A stretch of 64,000 nucleotides of DNA, taken from Adiantum capillus-veneris (Eukaryota; Streptophyta; Polypodiopsida; Polypodiales; Pteridaceae). The stretch covers positions 94,652,112 to 94,716,111 of the forward strand of contig CM043945.1 in the NCBI GenBank assembly GCA_014529385.2, given 5' to 3'. The notes beneath the pieces were generated by a model that was not told where the DNA came from, ran no database searches, and saw only the letters and a program-made list of their open reading frames with translations. Each line of letters begins with the position of its first letter. The stretch's first letter is position 1. This document shows positions 1 through 11,354 of this stretch, piece after piece. A program made the position numbers and the translations under genes.

Positions 1-899
1 TCACATGAGTAGCTCAACAAGGGAACCTTGAAAAAAGACATTTCTTTGTTACTTGGGCAGACGTTCACACCACCTACAAGGCGCTTTTTGTTCTAAGCAG
101 GCTACAGCAGTTTTGGCATGTTTTTTCATCACGTTTAGATGCAGATATAGCCTTTGGAGGTGCTTGGACGGATCTCATGTCAGTTTGATGTTGTGGTTAA
201 GAGGCTGGTGTGGTCTTCTTCACTTTCTTTATGGTCCCACACATTGGTGTTCATGATGGAGGATAATGCCAGTGCGGAACTCTAGGAGAGGTGCATCTAT
301 TTTTACCATTCGAAATATATGCATGCAGGATCGCTTGTGATTGCAAATAAAACCTCTACACTGGCGTGTCAAACATTCATCAAATTGTCTCCAAGTTCCA
401 ACCTTTTGAAATTGTTTCATGCAAAATGTTGCAAACTTCATGGCTACTATGATTCTGAAGTAGTACCCCACCTTTGCTTGCTCACTTATAACCCCAGATA
501 ATGATGGGATTGGCCTATTAAGGGAACTGCTTTGGCTTCCAGATGGGCAACACTCCCCATTGGCTGTTGCAAGTGATCTAACATTTTCCTTCTGCAATTT
601 CTTGAATTTCATGAGGAGATGAAAATTAAATTTCCAGGAACATTTTACCCTTTGATTAATAAATAGATCAGCTTTTGAGTGAAGTATCAAAGAGCACACA
701 GCAAGGTAAATCTGAGATGAACACAAGAAAAGGCAAGCGAAGTCATTTTATAGGCTAGGTCTATTGCGTAAGCATTTTCAGCAAGCTATGCACGATACAC
801 AGGCATAGCACAGAAATACGCACGAAGCCAAGAGAATATCAAAGCTACCAATAGCTCCAACATTTGTCAACTGACATGTCTAGGATTAGCATTTGATAC
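1..899 (-). other. SEC5 intron 3 (5' part), no recognisable gene
   Basis: On the minus strand this follows the GT donor that ends SEC5 exon 3. I looked for the next conserved exocyst segment (the stretch after DPAFR, expected to begin with a KL-YFS-like motif) and did not find it, so the intron is at least 899 bp and the gene continues beyond the left edge. The longest open frame (229-726, minus) has no recognisable domain and no splice context. Nothing else is seen here. Confidence 0.55.
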
Positions 900-991
900 C
901 TCTAAATGCTGGATCTTTAGCAGCAGACATTTTCCCAGCTTCCGCCGCTTCATCCTTGACAGATGATGCATTTTCCTTCACCAAAGTTAGA
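900..991 (-). CDS. SEC5: Exocyst subunit SEC5, exon 3 (partial gene)
   Basis: Third coding exon, 92 nt. Its first base completes the codon left open by exon 2 (phase 2), thirty codons follow, and one base is left over (phase 1). The peptide begins LTLVKEN and ends KDPAFR, followed by a GGTATC donor. In plant SEC5 proteins (from memory of the family) the matching segment is a variable linker after the DPL motif, starting with an L-x-L motif and ending with an arginine followed by E-K-L. The acceptor AG at 993-992 has a weak polypyrimidine tract, so the exact left boundary is less certain than for exon 2. Phase agreement on both sides is the main support. The following exon was not found in the window. 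Confidence 0.62.
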
Positions 992-1123
992 CTTCGTATA
1001 TCTACAATGCTTCAGGCCCACAGACGACATAAACATTCATAACGATAACTTGCTTGAAAGCTACACAATCTCCAGATACAAGAGAGGAGACGATTTCAAC
1101 AACAAAGAACAGGCTATACTTAC

Positions 1124-1266
1124 CCAAACCCAAGTGGATCAATGAAGTCATCCCCTCGAGGGTAGCCCTCAGATATAATGCTCGTCTTTCGCTTGTATGT
1201 AGGGGCCCTTTTCAAGTTTACTGCACTTAGCTTTGTCTCCCGCATTTCTCTCACCATCCTGGCCAA
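1124..1266 (-). CDS. SEC5: Exocyst subunit SEC5, exon 2
   Basis: Second coding exon, 143 nt, starting in phase 0 directly after a TTTTTTAACAG acceptor and ending at a textbook GTAAGT donor. It encodes LARMVREMRETK at its start and YPRGDDFIDPLGFG at its end. In Arabidopsis SEC5A (from memory) the acidic segment ending in DCWKRV runs straight into LARRVRDMRES and later an IDPL motif. The peptide therefore continues exon 1, which lies 16.6 kb away. SEC5 is a subunit of the octameric exocyst, which tethers secretory vesicles to the plasma membrane before fusion. The reading frame is undamaged, which fits a working host gene rather than a transposon relic. Confidence 0.85.
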
Positions 1267-2099
1267 CTGTTAAAAAAGACCATATATAAATACCTTCATA
1301 AGGTCAGAAAAGTCTGAACTTATGGATTATAAGAGAGGCTAAAGCACTCACAGAAAACAAAAACAAGGGACACAAGAAAATAGATAGAGAATAAACTAAA
1401 TCACTTAATCTGTTACAAAACAAAACTAGATAAAAACATTACTGCTGCTCTATAGTGGTCAGGGCCCATCCCCTAAAATCATAGTCAAAAGAAACGGGAA
1501 TATTGCACAAAACAAGTGAATCTTAGGAACAAATATGACTAGCTCATATATCAGGGAAGGAAATCGAGAACGCCATCTACTGGCAGGAACAGGTGCAAAG
1601 TTTTGCTTCATATGTCTCTGACGAATTTGGAAAGAAGTGCAACAAGAACGAACCTCAACTAGAAAATGGCCAATGAGAAATCCATTGATGCATAGTTCAC
1701 ATACATGTTCATACAATCTGCAAGCTGTGTTGCCTTATTGGAATGGAAACATGAACCACTCTCTATGAAATGGGCCCCCCTGCTCTCTTGTGACTAAGCT
1801 TAGAACAATACCAAACGACAACAGCCCACCCAAATGCTACTACAAAATGAGCCCAAATGGAATAAGGCACATCCTCAACAATTCTCTCAGTCGATACTCA
1901 TCTGAAGCGATTCATGGTAGTCACCCACGAGACAACACGACCATGAGCTCCATTATGCATAGTATTTGACTAAATACTACACTAACGTCGTCGTCACGTG
2001 CACATTTAACCCTATGTGCATGTGGACAAGCTGTAACTCCTATTTCTAGGGCTTAGGACAGCCTAGGAAATGTTCTGGCACCCTTGTGAACCTATACGC
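1267..2099. other. Intronic DNA without a recognised feature
   Basis: AT-rich intron sequence next to exon 2. Near 1986-2035 is a motif (CACGTG, then CCCTATGTG and GTGGACAAGCT) that recurs at about 3090-3136, beyond the LTR end at 3031. It may therefore belong to the same old retroelement, but I could not define its borders. Nothing coding is seen. Confidence 0.4.
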
Positions 2100-2607
2100 A
2101 GGACGTGTTAAGAGTTCAGATTCTTGTCCGATGGTGGCTCCAATATCTCCCAGGAGCAAATTAGGAAGTGAGGGCTGTTTTGTGGTTGTGCCCGGCGGTA
2201 TCTGACGTAGACGTACCTTTCTTGGCGATGCACTCCACGGTGTTGCCCACCGAGTAGGGTGGCATGAGGCAAGACCCCCGTTCCTAGGGTCCCGGGGTGA
2301 GAGTCTGGAGTCTTCTGCAGTTCTGCTACTTTTAGTGAGTTTACATATTTATTAGCATTTTTAGGCCATTTATCAGGACCGTGGGGTTCTGAGTAGGTAG
2401 GGCAATTCTGTCAATTCCATAGTAACAGGGAACGAGCGGAACTGCCCCCCAACGTATCGAAACGGCATTCCAGCCGATTTAGGGCACCGAAATGGTACCG
2501 GGAACGGAAAAACGTTCCGGAATCGGAACATGACAGTGGAACGGCCGACATAACAAGCGGCAAGATTAAAAAAAAATTTGAATTTTTAATAGGCATTTCC
2601 GGGCGCA

Positions 2608-2655
<48 letters not shown>

Positions 2656-3044
2656 GGCCGTTTGGGGGAGGTTTCAAACCTCTCAAGCCTCACACAAGGC
2701 CCGGGGGGGGTTCCTTTTTTCTTTAAAAGCTCACCCCTCACCCCTCACTTGACACTCAAGTCTCACCGTCAAGGCTCTCCACTTGGGCCCTTGGCCCTTG
2801 GTTGGGGGGATTCCTTCCCATCCTCACCCATATAAACCAGGGCTTTGAAGTTTAGACCCCTTTTTTCAAGCGCTCAACCTCACCGTCTCCCTCAAGGCTC
2901 TCTCTCCCTCTCCCTCAAGGCTTCAAGCCTCAAGGCGAGATCCATTGGCAGCCCCGTCCCAAGAGGAGGTTTGCTTGCGGTTGCAAACGAGATCATCACC
3001 CGATTCACCCTTTTCCGTTGCACCTTTGACATGGTATCAGAGCC
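2100..3044 (+). mobile_element. LTR (solo or truncated) followed by a primer binding site
   Basis: At 3032-3044 the sequence TGGTATCAGAGCC is a perfect plant-type primer binding site complementary to the 3' end of initiator tRNA-Met. It directly follows a terminal ACA, the expected LTR 3' end. About 200 bp upstream, at 2829-2836, a CATATAAACC TATA-like box fits an LTR promoter. The LTR start is not certain (a TGTTAAG at about 2107 is possible) and no second copy was found, so length and completeness are open. A (GA)n tract lies inside. No coding sequence follows the primer site. Confidence 0.45.
2611..2653. repeat. (GA)n microsatellite
   Basis: About 21 uninterrupted GA dinucleotides inside the LTR-like sequence. 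Confidence 0.95.
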
Positions 3045-4326
3045 ACGGGGTGCTCTCTAGTCGGATTGGTGATCTCTACGAGATTTTGTGTCACGTGACA
3101 CATCCAACCCTATGTGTCCGTGGACAAGCTACAGCATGACCAGTCACTTTTATTCACTTTTATGAGTCTGTTCGCAGACCATGCATGCCTAGTCACTTAA
3201 ATTAGATGCATATCCTCCGGTTGCACACAGCATGATCATCAGTATTCCCATCAGAATCCATCAAGGGAATTTTCCAATGCATTAAACCTATTTTCCCTAT
3301 TTTTGACATTTTTCACTTATTATTTTAAGTGGCTTTTGTTGGGAACTAGGTAGGGCAATTTTGCTAAGATATTATATAAGCAAACCTAGGCTAGCACTAT
3401 CTGGCAGAAGAAGAAGAAGAGCATCACGCACTTAGTGCAGCAGGCCTCTGAAGACCCTTCTCAGCAAGACGACCCCCCCTTTCAACCTAGCGTTTTTAGA
3501 GCCAAACACACCAGCATTCTCTCTCCAACAGCCTCAGCGTTTTCAGTCCTTGCATAGGCGATTGTGCACCAGCATTTCAGCCCCTGCAGATAGCGTTTTG
3601 TCGCAGCAACAGCCAGCCAGATCTAGCATTTTTCCCAGCCTCGGCCTCGCGTTTTACAACAGCCTTCAGTAGCGTTTTTTGCACAGAGAACCCAGCCCAT
3701 GAACCTGCATTTGCACTGCCAAACCATCGTTTCCAACAAGGCAAAATTCAGCAAATAGAAGAGCAGCATTTCAGCGTTTTGCATCAGCCAATTCAGTAGA
3801 CAATAGAGCAGTAGATCCAGCAAACTCCAAGCACGAAAGACAGCGTTGTTGCACATCAAGTCACAGTAGCAGATAGCCTCGTCTTTGTCGTCACCACCAT
3901 CGGCCTCAACATAGTCATTAGATTTGCATCAGCATCTTGTACCAGATTGTGCAATCAATAGTAGACCACTCTCGCCATCAAGAGTGGGGCCCTTGGAGGA
4001 GGGTTTTACGTCTCCGGTGTCGTATTCCCTTCTCTCTCTATCTCTCAGTCTCAGCACCTTCACTCACAATGTCCATTCACTTTGTTTGTCTCCATTGCAC
4101 TCTCTCATTAAGGAACGGAAGGCTCTCCCTTCCCCAAGTAAAAGGAACCTTGAGCACAGTTCGGAGCACTCATCTTGAGCAAAGTTCATAACATTCATCT
4201 TGCTGCACCTTACATTTTGGTGCTGAATTTCCAAAACGAAAAGAGACTGTTTGCTGTTTTTGTTGAGTTTTTCACTCATTTGGGGTTAATTGTGGTTGTA
4301 ATGGGCAGATTTGAAAATTTCCTCTC
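3045..4326. other. Unassigned repeat-derived DNA
   Basis: This lies between the LTR end with primer site and the next element. It has no credible coding frame. A segment at about 3480-3700 repeats the words AGCGTTTT and CAGCATTT several times in imperfect form. A TATTATATAAGC at about 3370 resembles a promoter. It may be a further LTR, but no partner copy or primer site was confirmed. Confidence 0.35.
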
Positions 4327-4757
4327 TGTGAGGATTCTAGGTACTAATCCTTTATTAAGTACTTAAACTCATGATTAAGACTTAAGAAACTGAACTCAAC
4401 TCAAAGAAAGACTCAGAAGACTCTATGTTTGTTTGATTCATTGAAAGTGTGATACAAGGGCTCCTTATATAGGAGACGAACAGACATAAATGAAAAGACA
4501 CGTCCCTTGGTGAAGAGACATGACTTTAAACGTAAAGACACAACCTTTCGGCGAAGAGCTACAACCATTGGGCAAAGAGTCGCACCCGTAGAGCGAAGGG
4601 GTGTGACCAGTCGTCGAAGGAGTGTGGCTTTTGGCGAAGAGACGTCTTTTGGACGAAGGGGTGTGACCATCCAAGGGCAGGGGTCCTCCTTGGCATGGCA
4701 CTTCGCGTATCTACAACTAGGAGTAGATGTATTGTTAACATATTCACAATCGTGACA
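4327..4757 (-). repeat. 3' LTR of the gag-protease element
   Basis: 431 bp. On the minus strand it starts TGTCACGATTG and ends CCTCACA. It contains CCTATATAAGG, a promoter-like TATA box, near 4470. It matches 8132-8541 closely over the shared part. Confidence 0.85.
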
Positions 4758-5550
4758 TTCCCTCCCATTTAAAATGAGAGTCCGTGTCAAAGAAATGACT
4801 TCTGATGTTGATAGAACTCTGGAAAAGCACTGAATCTTCGAAAATCTTCATCTTTGAGTTATTGGAAACCTTTGTCTTGAACCTTTTCTTCTTGTGAAAC
4901 CTTTGTGCTTTGAGTGCTAAGCCCCATATCATTGCATTGTTCAAAGACTTTTTAGAGGAATCTCGCTTAATCAGGTTGACTGCAACAAGAGGTTGATCTT
5001 TAAAATCCTTTATGCAATGTAAGATTTTTGGTTCAAAATCTTCCAATAACTGCGAAATATTTGGGGAAGAGTAAATCTTCTCAAGGTACTCTTCAGATGG
5101 GGTAACTTCAACTTTATGAATCACCGGAGAGGATTTTGGCTTGAGACTATAATCATCTTCCAATAATGAATCCCAAAATTCTTCAGAATCATCTTCAAGA
5201 ACTGTAACTTCATGACTTGTAATTGGCATATCATCATCCAGTAAAGAATCAAAGAAAGCATAGTCGTCTTCAGACTCGAAATCTACAACTATATCTTTAT
5301 CTTTGTCTTCATCAATTGATTCAAAAGAAGTTAATGAATTCAAAAATTCATCGATAATAATATCTACATCTGCATCGGGGATCATATTCATTTCATAATC
5401 CACTGTATCATGTTGTTTGACTTGTACACGTGAAGCTTGAATCACTCGTTCCGCATGAGAAAGCCCGTGTAAAATCAATTCACATCCATCTTTGAACAAA
5501 TTGATAGTATGTCCTCGGAAGCTAATTGCTGGATCATATTGGAATACCAA
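4744..5550 (-). pseudogene. Acidic C-terminal ORF of the gag-protease element
   Basis: 268 codons, open to the end. It follows the protease after a frameshift near 5550 (the protease frame ends at 5475). The middle is strongly acidic, with clusters such as DEDKDKD and LLDDDMP and repeated FWDSLLEDD / FFDSLLDDD phrases; the C-terminus is basic (FHKKKRFKTK). No reverse transcriptase motif is present. The last codons (K-W-E-G-M) are encoded by the polypurine tract itself, and the stop lies inside the LTR. The coding region therefore reaches the natural 3' end of the element, which argues that the absence of pol is not a simple recent deletion. Function unknown; it could be the linker normally preceding RT, retained after an old deletion. 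Confidence 0.6.
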
Positions 5551-7157
5551 TGATGACCAAGAATCATGTCGTAATAAGATAAAGGCATGACTTCGAAATC
5601 CAATTGATCTGCATAAGTTTGAATCTCGAACTGCAACTGTCGAACTGTCTGATCACAAGTCAAAATTGATCCATCTGCTAATTCCACATCATATAAGTGA
5701 GATGTCTTCTGAGTTGGTAAGCCAAGCTGTTAAACTATCTGAGTGCTGACGAAATTATTCGAGCATCCGCTGTCCACCAAAATATTGATGGAGCGACCAT
5801 TGAGTAGTCCAAGAAGGCTCAAAACTTGCTTTGAGAGAGGATCCAAAACTGAAGAATTGCACTGAGCATGCTTCATAAGAATACTCATATTCTCTGAAAC
5901 ACGAATCGTATTGACCACAGATTTTCCTTTATCCTTAGCAGAATCTGGTTGTTCAAAATTCGATGATGTTTCCGCGTTGGAATTTCTTTTCGAATTAGAC
6001 GGATTTGGTCTCTTTGGACATTGATACCATCTATGGTCACCACCACAAATTGTACATAATCCTTCCTTCTTTGAAGTCGAAGATCCATTTGACGAAGAGC
6101 CTTGCTGAGTACTGGAATGCCGATCTTGAGAAAAATCATGTCCTTTACCACGATCAAGTGGAGGAACATGTGAAGAAGATCTGCTTTCAGATTGTCGATC
6201 TTGAGAATAGAACCTTGAAGTTGAATAAGGTTGCGTTGCTTGCTGTCTGAACTGAGACTGATGTTGCTGACTTTGGCTATAATTGTCTCTGCGATCGCGC
6301 TGTGAAAAGCGAGCGCTGTTTGAAGATCTATCACCAGGGAGAAAATTCCGTGTAGGGCGCCGATTATCGCCAAGACGCTCCACATAGAAAATTGCAGCAT
6401 CCAAGGTGGTAGGGTTGTATTTGTGCACATCATCCTTCAGGTTGGGTTCGAGTCCGTCGATAAAGCTGTGAAGTTTATCAGAGGGACTAAGGGTCTCTAT
6501 CTCCAGAGTTAGCCTTTGGAACTCTGTGATGTACACGGCCAAGGAACCTGTCTGGCTCAGGCGGCGAAGAGAGGACCGGGTATGAAAATCCGCATTGGTA
6601 GGTTCGAACGCCTTGCGAATAGCACGCCGGAATTTATTCCAAGAAGGTGTGTGTTTACCATCAGCAACCCGTCATTGCCACCAAAGAAATGTTGTGTCCT
6701 TGAGTAGAGAACTAGCAAGTGCAACTTTTTTACTCTCGACCAAGTCTGTGTTTGATAAGTAAATCTCCATTTTGAATAGCTATTGGTCCAGCACGCGCTT
6801 GTCGCGACGACCATTATACGGTTCCGGCAGTTTAACATCAAGCTTCTTCTTCTGTGCAGCATTAAAAATTTTGTAAAGTAATTGAAGTTCGCGATTGTCT
6901 ACCTCATCGGTTGGATCTGGTTCGTTCGGTTCATCCACTAAAGCTTCGGAAGAATGTGTTGAAGATGCTGCATTAGTAGTCCGAGAAACAGCAGGACGAC
7001 TTCGAGAAGTGTTTTGCGTCTGCATCTCATCCAAGCGAGTGTGAAGTAATGCGAGGCTTATGGTAAGGGTGGCCATCTGCTCCTTGATAAGAGTAAGGGC
7101 ATCGTCAGATTGACCACCTCCGTCCTGAGAATTCGGCATGGTTACGAACAAGTGCAA
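5475..7157 (-). pseudogene. gag-protease polyprotein of the 4.3-8.5 kb element
   Basis: One minus-strand frame from ATG at 7157, broken by in-frame stops at 6782-6780 (TAG), 6674-6672 (TGA) and 5732-5730. The N-terminal part is helical (ALTLIKEQMATLTISL). Then comes a retrotransposon gag domain with FLWWQ and WNKFRRAI before VYITEFQRL and FIDGLEPNL. A Q/S/R-rich hinge leads to a zinc knuckle, CTICGGDHRWYQC (CX2CX3HX4C, one residue shorter than the usual CX2CX4HX4C). After it is a retropepsin with active site ILVDSGCSNNFV and the later MPLSYYDMILG motif. Gag packages the RNA and the protease matures Gag. The stops make this copy inactive. Confidence 0.8.
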
Positions 7158-8118
7158 GTTCTGGGTCGGGAACAGGTTCTGGGACGGATGATCCGTGAGC
7201 GGAAAATCTATCTGGAGAATCAGGAATCACGATCATTTCATGCGTAGTGGAATTTTCAGGCAAGATTTCGTCAAGGAATTTTGTCTAACAGATTATCCAA
7301 CTGCTCTCGTTGGCAAAAGGGACTGTGCGTAGAGTGCGCACACCAAGCCAACATTAGAGAAAAAAGAGGAAACACGCAGCAGTCGTCGCTGGCGAAACAT
7401 CATGTTGGTTTACGTAGGAGAATTGGGGCCTTTGAATTGATTGAGCATGTTCACATGTAATAAATTTGGGGCACGCCAGCCCACTTTGGCCGGCCACTGA
7501 GTATTTTAATAAGTTAAGTTCTCAACTTATAAGGGTTCTGCCAGCGTAAAATAAAGACCCAGCGTACCAAATTGGCCAGCATAAAAGATTTCAGCAGGCA
7601 GTGTTTGAGCCAGCGATTCAGCCAGCGAAGAGTTGCAGCACGGGGAAAAAAAACCAGCCAGCGCTGAAAATTCAGCAATTTGGGAAAGGATGCGATTCGG
7701 CCAGGAAATTGATGCTACAACCCAGCAATGTAGAAAAATAGCCACCGCCAAGGGCCATACCTTTTGGGAAAGGATCTCAGCATGGAAGAAAAGAGATGTG
7801 ACTCTAGGGAAGGGGCAGGCCACTTCAAACAGAAGGGGCACGGACGGCTACGAAGAGGCACAACCAGATGAAGGGGTGCATCGTGAGGCGTCCATCAGGG
7901 AATTTCAGCATGTACATCGAGTATGTCATCCCATCGTATCTCTGCATTATATATATGTATTACTAATAGTATAGGGTAAAGGTTACCTCATACCATCAAC
8001 GAAGAAGTTGAGTTCCATCTTTCTTCTGCTTCCATGCAACTCTGCGAAAAGGGGGGGGGGGGGGGGGGTAGCGGTGAGGGTGAGAGGCTCACAACCTTTG
8101 GGTCCCGCGAAAAAATTT
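7158..8118 (-). other. 5' leader of the gag-protease element
   Basis: Non-coding leader between the primer site (8130-8119) and the gag ATG. It is rich in CCAGC-type words at 7540-7700 and contains an 18-base poly-G run at 8051-8068. No coding frame is supported. Confidence 0.6.
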
Positions 8119-8131
8119 GCTCTGATACCAC

Positions 8132-8541
8132 TGTGAGGATTCTAGGTACTAATCCTTTATTAAGTACTTAAACTCATGATTAAGACTTAAGAAACTGAAC
8201 TCAACTCAAAGAAAGACTCAAAAGACTCTGTGTTTGTTTGATTCATTGAAAGTGTGATACAAGGGATCCTTATATAGGAGACGAACAAACATAAATGAAA
8301 AGACACGTCCCTTGGTGAAGAGACATGACTTTAGACGTAAAGACACATCCTTTCGGCGAAGAGCTGCAACCATTGGGCGAAGAGTCGCACCCGTAGAGCG
8401 AAGGGTGTGACCAGTCGTCGAAGGAGTGTGGCTTTTGGCGAAGACACACGTCTTTTGGACGAAGGGGTGTGACCATCCAAGCGTAGGGGTCCTCCTTGGC
8501 ATGGCACTTCACGTATCTGCAACTAGGAGTAGATGTATTGC
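8132..8541 (-). repeat. 5' LTR of the gag-protease element, truncated
   Basis: Aligns with 4327-4757 from TGTGAGGATTC onward, with about 15 differences. It stops at 8541, about 20 bp short of the LTR end, where the next element begins. Confidence 0.8.
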
Positions 8542-10482
8542 TGTTGGGACGGTAGGCTTTGGCTTTCACCCGAAATTCTTTACTTTAGACACACACACAG
8601 AGCACTTTGCAAAGGGAAATTGTGACGGGAATTAACACTTAAGTACAAACACGGCTCGGAAGCTAGAATGCCTCGTGCAGACGCCAACCACCTGTAGGCC
8701 CCAAAATTGGCGCCCCTTACGCCCTTACGGGGGGTTTTTTTTTTTTTTTTTGGAGAGTACAAGAACTTTGAAACACACGAACACCCTATGTATAAAGGCC
8801 TCACAGGTAGGGAGAGAGGCATCCTATCACACACACACACGCGCGTATGGGAACAGTCCCTAAGGACTTAGAACTTGTCTTCAGGTTGCCAAGGGGGTAT
8901 TGAACCCAAGACCTTAGGCACATAGGCTATGACTCTACCAACTGAGCTAGCACCCGTTGACTTCGGTATTTCTTTATACTTTGAGAGGGTAAATTAAAAA
9001 GTAGAGTCCAGGGAATCCTTTACCCGTATCCCGCTAGATACTACCAGTTTAGGCCAAATTTCGGCAACATAACAACCCCAAAACTTGCGCGAAACCAATT
9101 CCCCTGCTAGAACTCACTTGCACTGACGTATACCCTCTGATTCCTGCCCAAAAACAGTAAATTCAGCACACTGTATTTACTGGTTTCTGCTCTGTTTTCA
9201 GCCCCAAACAGTTCCCAAGCTGTCCTCTGCCAGTGGCGTACGATTCCCAATGGTTCTGGTGTCCGTATGGCTGAAAAACAGTCAATTTACAGCGCATACA
9301 CAGCGCTGAAAACGCACCTGTCCGGTGAGGTTATGACCCTCACCGGTGCCTACTTTGGAGTAGCAATTAGCTACCCCTGTTCCTGCTCAAGGAGGCTCTT
9401 GCCTCAGCACAACGGCATGAACCCACACAGCTATACATCAGTCAAATGAAGAGCCCTCTTGTGGAGCATCACATAACTGCACGCAGGGGGGAGAGAGAGC
9501 AGTGTGTAGTGTGTAGGGCATCACTCCTAGCACCACACTGTACATGAGAGGGAAAGAAAGCACTCCATAGCTCTTAACCTGTGACACGTTCTCAATGAAG
9601 CATCCCCCCGCATAAATCGAGCGCCCTCTCTTTTGCGCTTGACCTGTAATGCGTCTGTAAACAAATAGATGCAAAAAGGGGAAGATTTCCATGGCTGCCA
9701 AAACCTGCGTATCGCTGAAAACGCAGCAAAACAACCCTATAAACACGCATCTGATGCCTTCTGATGCTGAAAATGAGCTCCTTGGTCCTAGGTAAAGTCA
9801 TGGGAAGCTCAAAAATGAAGAGAAATAGCTGAAAATAGTTATTAGCCTCCAAAACTGCTCCAAAAAGTCAATTACAAGTTCTATTCTCCCAGACTTGGTA
9901 TGTTGACCAAAAAGTTGCCACTTGGCACTCGTACATACAATTTCCCCGCATTAGGCTTCCCGCTTAAAAATCTCTCAACTGGTGCATCAATTGACTTTGT
10001 AGCAGAGTAATAAAATGTTCTCCTTGTCATTCTGAAGCTAATGACGCCAACAGATTTCATGGCCCAAAATAGCAATTCCCTAAATTTTAGGAGATGCTTC
10101 CGTTGGGCTCCCACTGGTCTTCTGACCATTTATCCTCATTGGGACCGTATCCAAAAGTGCAATGTGGCCCAACTGGCCATCGGATACTTTCTGTCGGTGA
10201 TCCCACCTTGACCTTATGCCTTTATTGAGTTCACTTCCTAGTATCCACCAACTTGCTAAGTGCGACGGGGAGACCTACATGATCTTAAACTGAGCCTAGA
10301 CATCCTTTTACTTTACGAGTTCCAGTGCCGACCAACTTCCCGTCTATGGGTGAAACTACCATTCACATTGGCCATACAATGTCCAACCATTTGCAGCTTC
10401 AAACAGAAATCTCAAAAATTAAACAAAAATTGTTGGAAAGAAACCAACAACTAAGGTTAGCAGTTGCCACGTCCTCGTGACA
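8542..10482 (-). repeat. 3' LTR of the chromovirus remnant (carries a SINE)
   Basis: About 1.94 kb including the SINE at about 8719-8963, so about 1.7 kb without it. It shares long stretches with 11355-12826, for example the segment from the ACACACACAGAGCAC motif to the CACTTCCTAGTATCC motif. No gene is supported within it. Confidence 0.7.
8719..8963 (-). mobile_element. tRNA-derived SINE inserted in the LTR
   Basis: This segment is present in the LTR copy at 8542-10482 and absent from the equivalent place in the copy at 11355 (about 11530), so it is an insertion. Read on the minus strand it begins with a tRNA-like head. A box TAGCTCAGTTGG (8949-8938) and B box GGTTCAATACC (8906-8896) both match the RNA polymerase III consensus, with about 31 bases between them. 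It ends with a run of A (poly-T at about 8737-8752 on the plus strand). Clear target duplications were not seen. Confidence 0.7.
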
Positions 10483-10694
10483 TACCCCTCTTAAAATCGC
10501 AAACGTCCTCGATTGCATACCATAAATACACGCCACTAATGATCTTGTGTTGTTAGCACTCTTTTATCATCGCATGTATCCGCAAGAAAGGTCGTTACAC
10601 ATAGATACAAATGACTTAATGAGACCTTCATACTTTTGTCATTTCCATCTTTTTCATTGAATTCATATGTACATATGATGTGCTAGCTCTATCA

Positions 10695-10868
10695 TTACCC
10701 CTCCTTTGCACACGTTGGGTTGGGGCATAGGTAGGCGGTAGGCTGTAACCCAAAGGCTTCAAGGTAAAGCCGCAATACATTTGGTGACTCTAACAGTTCA
10801 TGCTCTTCCATCCACTTTGCATCCATAGGTGGATAGTTCTTGAACTTCACCACATAGCATCTTGCAAC
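10695..10868 (-). pseudogene. Chromodomain fragment of a Ty3/gypsy integrase
   Basis: 57 open codons to a TAA. The core VKFKNYPPMDAKWMEEHEL is a chromodomain hallmark, in which the aromatic cage and the W of the K-W motif help direct integration to marked chromatin in chromoviruses. The frame is damaged upstream, around 10870-10930, where remnants of the preceding strand are visible. It resembles the chromodomain at 56406-56633 (FKNYPFEDAKWM), suggesting a related clade. Confidence 0.75.
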
Positions 10869-11354
10869 CTGTCCCTTAACTTTTTACATGTGCAAGAGGG
10901 TCTTGCCTCAACAAACGAGCATAATTCCACAACACTGAAGCGTACTACCCACGACCAAGTAAGCTCAAATTTCAAGATGATTTACCAATGCGTCAAAGAA
11001 TCCAAGCAATCGCCTCAGAGAATTAGCGAGCAGCGTGCCACCTGGCAGACCCACATCACTCCCACAGGAGATCTAGTGGCCAATCTACCACCGTGAGACC
11101 TCTCCCTATCTTATCTTGGTTCATACTTGCAAACCCTAAAAAAGCAGCAAAAAATCAGCCCTAATTTGACCACTTTTTGGCAGGGCGAACATGCCGAATT
11201 TCTTCTCTGTCCTATGAAGAGGAACCCTCTTCCATAATGCCCTTCCCTTTGTCAGCCATAGTGTAATCCCGTGTTCCTATACTCTGTGTCTTTACCCAAC
11301 AACCGAGGCTCACTCTTTGAGAAAAAAGTGATTGATGTCCTGGCAACGGAACCT
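10869..11354 (-). other. Residual internal sequence of the chromovirus remnant
   Basis: Between the chromodomain and the 5' LTR. It should contain gag-pol but holds no recognisable domain, so most of the element was deleted. The primer-site-like sequence lies at its right end, around 11337-11356. Confidence 0.5.

Larger units (their letters stand above)
4327..8541 (-). mobile_element. Non-autonomous Ty3/gypsy-type element with gag, protease and an acidic ORF, no RT
   Basis: Minus-strand LTR element. The 3' LTR is 4327-4757 and the 5' LTR is 8132-8541, missing its outermost ~20 bp. The primer site is TGGTATCAGAGC at 8130-8119 and the polypurine tract AAATGGGAGGGAA is at 4770-4758, directly against the 3' LTR. 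The 3.4 kb internal part encodes gag, a CCHC knuckle and a retropepsin, then a long acidic ORF that runs through the polypurine tract into the LTR. There is no reverse transcriptase, RNase H or integrase, so it would need enzymes from another element. By eye the LTRs are about 96% identical, suggesting moderate age. Its 5' LTR is cut by the chromovirus remnant starting at 8542. Confidence 0.8.

Noticed and set aside
229-726. 165-codon minus-strand open frame, possible extra SEC5 exon
   Set aside because: No similarity to any SEC5 segment I know, no splice sites in the right phase, composition like intron.
2411-2686. Open frames made of SLSLSL or RERERE repeats here and at 14471, 27698, 34269, 36035 and 49297
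   Set aside because: Translations of dinucleotide microsatellites. No coding evidence.
7527-7974. Opposing open frames in the leader of the 4.3-8.5 kb element
   Set aside because: They lie between primer site and gag, with no domain and many repeated CCAGC words. Leader sequence is the simpler reading.
8896-8950. Functional tRNA gene on the minus strand
   Set aside because: A and B boxes are good, but it is part of a ~245-bp insertion with a poly-A end in an LTR and does not fold into a clean tRNA by eye. A SINE head is more likely.
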